From NCBI RefSeq assembly GCF_003253005.1, contig NZ_QEPZ01000005.1:1-64000 (forward strand): a DNA stretch of 64,000 nucleotides, given 5' to 3'. The notes under the pieces are model-generated. The model was not told where the DNA came from. It ran no database searches and was given only the letters and a program-made list of their open reading frames with translations. This document shows positions 59,967 through 64,000 of this stretch, piece by piece. A program made the position numbers and the translations under genes. The DNA is from Haemophilus parainfluenzae (GTDB lineage: Bacteria; Pseudomonadota; Gammaproteobacteria; Enterobacterales; Pasteurellaceae). The first letter of the stretch is position 1. Every line of letters starts with the position of its first letter.

Positions 59967-60599
59967 TTACGGTGATAATCGCTCTATTTCCCATTTTCCA
60001 TCATTGAATAAATAACAAATTCTGTCATGTAAGCGGCTTGGGCGACCTTGCCAGAATTCAATGCGATCAGGAATCACAAGATAACCGCCCCAATGTGGTG
60101 GACGAGGCACATTCAATGGGTGTTTTGCTGCAATCAATGCGGCTTTCGCTAATAAAGATTTGTGGCTAGAAATGACCGCACTTTGCTCGCTGGCCCAAGC
60201 ACCGATTCGGCTAGTATAAGGGCGAGTTGCAAAGTATTCATCTGATTGTTCAGGCGAGATTTTTTCAGCTTTGCCCTCAATACGAACAGAACGTTCTAAT
60301 TCAGGCCAAAAGAATGTCAGGGCAACGAAAGGATTATGTTCTATGGCACGACCTTTTCGGCTGTGATAATTCGTGAAAAAGACAAAGCCTTGTTCGTTCA
60401 CTTCTTTTAACAGTACCATTCGACTTGTTGGTCGACCGTCTCCATTGACTGTCGCAACATTAACACCCGTTGGCTCATTTACTTTAGCCGTAATCGCTTC
60501 GTTGAGCCATTTTTTAAATTGTTTTATTGGGTTGGGATCGCAATCATGCTGAGAAAGCGCCTGTTTGCAATAATCCTCACGAATATCATGTAAGTCCAT
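59967..60599 (-). CDS. pdxH: Pyridoxine/pyridoxamine 5'-phosphate oxidase
   Basis: A 210-residue FMN enzyme that oxidises PNP or PMP to pyridoxal phosphate. [43 protein letters not shown] and the C-terminal [18 protein letters not shown] and RLHDR blocks are canonical. I start at [10 protein letters not shown] (ATG from 60599); the frame runs nine codons further upstream. A terminator of the upstream hbpA gene lies between the two. Confidence 0.96.
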   Translation of the reverse strand: MDLHDIREDYCKQALSQHDCDPNPIKQFKKWLNEAITAKVNEPTGVNVATVNGDGRPTSRMVLLKEVNEQGFVFFTNYHSRKGRAIEHNPFVALTFFWPELERSVRIEGKAEKISPEQSDEYFATRPYTSRIGAWASEQSAVISSHKSLLAKAALIAAKHPLNVPRPPHWGGYLVIPDRIEFWQGRPSRLHDRICYLFNDGKWEIERLSP

Positions 60600-60621
60600 T
60601 TTCTTTCTCCTTTTGCTTGAA

Positions 60622-60650
60622 AACAAAAAGCCCTTGCAACTGCAAGGGCT
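60622..60650 (-). terminator. hbpA terminator
   Basis: On the minus strand a 10-bp perfect stem agcccttgca / tgcaagggct with a two-base loop is followed by TTTTTGTTTT. It ends hbpA transcription just before pdxH and is not USS-based. Confidence 0.93.
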
Positions 60651-60665
60651 AGTATAGTCCGTTAA

Positions 60666-62312
60666 TTATTTACCATCAACACTCACGCCATAAAACGCAT
60701 CGTAGCCGAATGGGCTTTGTACGTAGCCTTTTACGCGAGGGCTAAGTGGTGCAAAACCAACTGAGTGTGCAACTGGAATCCATGGCGCTTGCTCATGGAA
60801 AATCACTTGTGCTTTTTTATAAAGTGCCGCACGCTCATCTTTATTGGTTAAGCCAATCGCTTTATCTAATAAGGCATCAAATTCTGCATTTTTGAAACGA
60901 GCAAAGTTTGAGTTGCCAGCGTTAGCACTTGCAAGTAACGGAGAAAGGAAGTTATCTGGATCACCGTTATCGCCTGACCAGCCAAAGATACCCGCCGTTA
61001 ATTCACCTGCTTTAGCACGTTTTTGATAGTCAGCCCATTCAAACGTGACTGGATTTGCTTTTACGCCCACTTTCGCCCAGTCTGCCATCACAAGTTCAGC
61101 CATACGTTTTGGATTTGGGTTAGACGCACGTACCACTGGTTGAATCCAGAAATCAGTTTCAAAACCGTTTGGATAACCAGCTTCTGCTAAAAGCTGTTTC
61201 GCTTTCTCTGGATCATACGGATAATCTTGGATTTCATCGTTATAACTCCAAATTGTTGGCGGTAGTGGGTTTTTCGCTGCCGTACCTGCACCTTGATAAA
61301 CCGCTTCAATAATTGCTTTTTTGTCCACCGCATAGTTCAATGCTTGGCGCACTTTCACGTTATCAAATGGCGCTTTCTCTGTATTGAATGCGATATATGC
61401 CACGTTCAAACCTTTTTGTTCCAAAAGCTGTACTTTCGGATCAGTTTTCATCTTGGCTAAATCCGCCACGTTCGGAAAGAGAATTAAATCACAAGAACCC
61501 GCTTGTAACTTCGCATAACGCGTAGTCGCATCTGGTACGATACTGATTACTAAACGATCAAGCGGTGTACGACCTTTCCAATAGGTTTCATTTGCTACGT
61601 ATTGTGCAGCTTGGTCAGTTTTGTAATCTACAAAAATAAACGGACCTGTACCCACTGGTTTGTTATCAAGCGTTTCTGGTTTACCCGCTTTCAGCATCGC
61701 ATCAGCATATTCAGCGGAATAAATAGAAATAAAGTCCATACCCAAGCTTGCTAAGAAAGTCGCATCTTTTTTATTCAAAGTAATACGAACAGTGTTGTCG
61801 TCCACTTTCTCAACTGATTTTAATAAATCTGGGAATTTCATCGCTTTGAAATATGGATAAGTCCCTTTTGATACATTGTGATAAGGGTGGTTAGGATCTA
61901 ACTGACGTTGGAAAGAAAAGATTACATCATCCGCATTAAAATCACGTGTTGGCGTAAATTCTTTTGTCGTATGGAATTTCACCCCTTTACGTAAATGAAA
62001 AGTATAAGTTAAACCATCATCACTGATTTCCCAGCTTTCAGCTAAGGCTGGCTCAAGGTCAGTTGAACCTTTTTTGAATTCAACCAAACGGTTATACACT
62101 TGTTGTGAACTCGCATTATAAGATGTGCCTTCCATTACCAATGCCGGGCTAAAGCCAAGTGGTGCTTTCGCCGTACAGTACACAAACGTGTTATTACCTG
62201 AAGGTTTTTCTGTTTCTGCTTTTGCATTTTCTTTTGCCGCAGAACCTGATTGATCACAAGCAGCTAAAAACAAACTGGTTGCAATAAGAGTTAAGGTCGC
62301 TTTTAATTTCAT
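60666..62312 (-). CDS. hbpA: Haem/glutathione-binding periplasmic lipoprotein HbpA (DppA-type)
   Basis: A 548-residue family 5 solute-binding protein with lipobox LAAC (Cys at about residue 19). It matches, as far as I recall, the H. influenzae HbpA protein closely throughout (NNTFVYCTAKAPLGFSPAL, GTGPFIFVDYKTDQA, SPFGYDAFYGVSVDGK). HbpA was first described as haem-binding and later as a glutathione-binding component feeding a Dpp-type permease. I start at MKLKATL (ATG from 62312). The neighbouring MFS gene is the same as in H. influenzae. Confidence 0.92.
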   Translation of the reverse strand: MKLKATLTLIATSLFLAACDQSGSAAKENAKAETEKPSGNNTFVYCTAKAPLGFSPALVMEGTSYNASSQQVYNRLVEFKKGSTDLEPALAESWEISDDGLTYTFHLRKGVKFHTTKEFTPTRDFNADDVIFSFQRQLDPNHPYHNVSKGTYPYFKAMKFPDLLKSVEKVDDNTVRITLNKKDATFLASLGMDFISIYSAEYADAMLKAGKPETLDNKPVGTGPFIFVDYKTDQAAQYVANETYWKGRTPLDRLVISIVPDATTRYAKLQAGSCDLILFPNVADLAKMKTDPKVQLLEQKGLNVAYIAFNTEKAPFDNVKVRQALNYAVDKKAIIEAVYQGAGTAAKNPLPPTIWSYNDEIQDYPYDPEKAKQLLAEAGYPNGFETDFWIQPVVRASNPNPKRMAELVMADWAKVGVKANPVTFEWADYQKRAKAGELTAGIFGWSGDNGDPDNFLSPLLASANAGNSNFARFKNAEFDALLDKAIGLTNKDERAALYKKAQVIFHEQAPWIPVAHSVGFAPLSPRVKGYVQSPFGYDAFYGVSVDGK

Positions 62313-62445
62313 AAGTTTTCCTTCTTTAATCGAGTGGAACACCCAAACATAAATATAAAATTTTACTTAAGATATAAGCAAATCAAACTTTTACGAAATA
62401 AGAAAAAGATCTTTCTTATAACAAATTAGACTAAGGCATTCAATA

Positions 62446-63855
62446 TCAGCGTTTTTTCCGCAAATGATCCCCGTCTGTTTTATGCAAATAACTCAATATC
62501 CAAACTAATGCGATTGCAAAAACAGAAGTGGTCAAAAATGTATAGCTAAAAGCGTGTTGTAACGCATCCCCCTCATTACCAACAAATTGACGGTATAACG
62601 TCAAAATAATGGATGCCACCGCGATACCAAACCCAATACCAACTTGTTGCACAATGCTCAGCACCGTTGAGCCTACACCGCTTTGTGCCTGTAATAGGTC
62701 GCCAACGGTAAGAGTGTTAATTGAGGTAAAAATCATCGACATGCAGGCACCGTACCACATCAGATTACATATAATCCATGTCGTTGATGATGAGGTATCA
62801 AGCCATGACATTGAGACCGTTGAGCCAGCCATTAAAAGTGACGATAAAATTAACGTGGTTTTATAACCTAGCATATTTAAAATATGCCCAATAAAGCGTT
62901 TAAATACGACGGACATTAGCGCAATAGGTGCAAGCAACCAGCCTGACACTTCAGCTGAATAACCAAAGGAAAGTTGGAACATTAATGGCAATAAAAACGG
63001 CACTGCCGAACCGGAAAGACGGATAAAGATATTGGCTGCAATGCCTAATCGGAATGTTCTTGTATTGAAAAGAGATAAAGGCAAAATAGCACGATCATTA
63101 CCTTTCGCATAAAAATAATAAGCCATCAATAATGCCATGCCAATCGCTAATGCACTGTATGTGGTTATGCGATCACTATGACTTTCACCGAGTAAATCAA
63201 GCCCGAGCGTTAAACCCACTAAACCAAATGCAAAGAGTAAAAAGCCCGTCCAGTCTAACTTATTCGCATTACTCTTATGATTGCCCATCACTTTAGCCGC
63301 AGCCCAAAAGCCTAATATGCCAATCGGAATATTGATTAAGAAAATCCAATGCCATGATGTATGCACCACAAGCCAGCCACCTAAAATCGGACCAAGAATC
63401 GGGCCAATCAATCCCGCTGTCGCCATTAAATTCCAGGCATTAATTAATTGATTTTTCGGTACGGTTTGAATAATCGCAAGGCGAGCAACCGGCATCATAA
63501 ACGCACCGCCAATACCTTGAAGAATCCGTGCAAGCACAAGAGTTTCGAGAGAAGTGGCCATCGCACAAGCGACTGAACCGAATACAAAGGTAAAAACAGC
63601 TGAGCGGAAAACAGTAAGCGTACCAAATTTCGCTGCCGCCCAAGCAGTTAAAGGAATAAATAAAGCAACGGCAAGAGAATAGGCGATAATCGCCATTTGC
63701 ATTTCAAAGACAGGGGTTTGTAGATCTGTTGCGATGGTTGGTAAAGCAGTATTTAAAATAGTCGCATCCAAGCTTTGCATAAACAAAGCCATGGAGGCCA
63801 CCCAAGCCAGCCCTTTATAGTGCTGACGTTCTATTACTGCGTCTTTTTCCACCAT
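62446..63855 (-). CDS. MFS exporter of the DHA2 drug/H+ antiporter family
   Basis: A 469-residue membrane protein with 12-14 predicted helices. The family motif LDATILNTALPTI near residues 29-41, the GxLaDrxGrkp-like loop (AAAKFGTLTVFR) and the antiporter motif C (GLIGPILGPILGGWLV) are present, which favours proton-driven efflux. The order next to hbpA matches H. influenzae. The exported compound is unknown. Its start overlaps the preceding gene by 22 bp in another frame. Confidence 0.88.
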   Translation of the reverse strand: MVEKDAVIERQHYKGLAWVASMALFMQSLDATILNTALPTIATDLQTPVFEMQMAIIAYSLAVALFIPLTAWAAAKFGTLTVFRSAVFTFVFGSVACAMATSLETLVLARILQGIGGAFMMPVARLAIIQTVPKNQLINAWNLMATAGLIGPILGPILGGWLVVHTSWHWIFLINIPIGILGFWAAAKVMGNHKSNANKLDWTGFLLFAFGLVGLTLGLDLLGESHSDRITTYSALAIGMALLMAYYFYAKGNDRAILPLSLFNTRTFRLGIAANIFIRLSGSAVPFLLPLMFQLSFGYSAEVSGWLLAPIALMSVVFKRFIGHILNMLGYKTTLILSSLLMAGSTVSMSWLDTSSSTTWIICNLMWYGACMSMIFTSINTLTVGDLLQAQSGVGSTVLSIVQQVGIGFGIAVASIILTLYRQFVGNEGDALQHAFSYTFLTTSVFAIALVWILSYLHKTDGDHLRKKR

Positions 63856-64000
63856 TGATAAATAAACTCAGCGATCTGTTCAATGTGATTAATATCTAAT
63901 AAAGTGCGGTCAGTTTCAAGCGAATAATCTGTTGCTAAAGCCAGTACGTTTTCATCTAATTCTGGCAAAGGTTTTATCATCTCTTGTCGGTGCAACAGAA
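63834..64000 (-). CDS. 3' end of an unidentified gene (cut by window edge)
   Basis: About 55 codons of an open frame ending in TAA at 63834. The readable end is MIKPLPELDENVLALATDYS, then an acidic stretch ending FIYQWWKKTQ. The C-terminal Trp-Trp-Lys-Lys tail is distinctive but I cannot name the protein. An uptake-signal core encodes part of DRTLL. The overlap with the MFS start suggests translational coupling. Confidence 0.65.
   Translation of the reverse strand, partial: LLHRQEMIKPLPELDENVLALATDYSLETDRTLLDINHIEQIAEFIYQWWKKTQ

Overview
This window is bacterial chromosome from the family Pasteurellaceae, most likely Haemophilus parainfluenzae or a close relative. The uptake signal sequence core AAGTGCGGT and its complement occur throughout, often as inverted pairs that form terminators. 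Many proteins match their H. influenzae counterparts almost residue for residue from memory, and several gene orders are the H. influenzae orders (glpE-rarD-ilvY/ilvC; tusBCD-yheO-fkpA/slyX; MFS gene next to hbpA). A complete hemC-hemD-hemX-hemY operon argues against the haem-requiring H. influenzae, while NadR fits a V-factor (NAD precursor) dependent species.

Layout. 1-3.9 kb: the str operon on the minus strand (rpsL, rpsG, fusA, start of tuf) with a strong sigma70 promoter. 4-9.3 kb: a ClC transporter, dusA, ribB under an FMN riboswitch, nadR and a metallophosphoesterase. 9.3-9.6 kb: tRNA-Arg(ACG) twice and tRNA-Ser(GCU). 9.8-14.6 kb: rep, a YceK-type lipoprotein, coaD, waaA and divergent lgtF. 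14.7-19 kb: a 1424-residue trimeric autotransporter adhesin with a recent 681-bp internal duplication. 19.3-28.9 kb: DUF4298 gene, tpiA, GNAT gene, xerC, lptD, tag, aroE, tsaC, yrdD-like gene and yheS. 29-31.7 kb: a second trimeric autotransporter with an unusual coiled-coil-bracketed insertion. 31.8-36.7 kb: glpE, rarD, ilvY, ilvC (with an inverted-repeat element in the ilvY/ilvC gap) and rluE. 36.7-41.2 kb: a Lys/Ala-rich exported protein, gpmA, envC, yibQ and narP. 41.4-48.3 kb: cyaA and the divergent hemCDXY operon. 48.5-51.5 kb: a polar amino-acid ABC transporter. 51.5-57.3 kb: a T4 endonuclease V-like gene, a YbaK-type deacylase, a small membrane protein, tusBCD, yheO, fkpA, slyX and a DASS anion symporter. 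57.4-58.7 kb: two gene remnants fused by a deletion. 58.9-59.9 kb: a lone PD-(D/E)XK nuclease gene with its own promoter. 60-64 kb: pdxH, hbpA, an MFS exporter and the 3' end of one more gene.

Most of the window is conserved housekeeping DNA. The accessory material is the two adhesins, the remnant/nuclease segment at 57.4-59.9 kb and the inverted-repeat element at 33.9-34.3 kb. I see no prophage, insertion sequence, CRISPR array or rRNA gene. The best candidates for something undescribed are the insertion-bearing adhesin at 29-31.7 kb and the lone nuclease at 58.9 kb. All family assignments come from reading the sequence and recalled family features; no database search was run.
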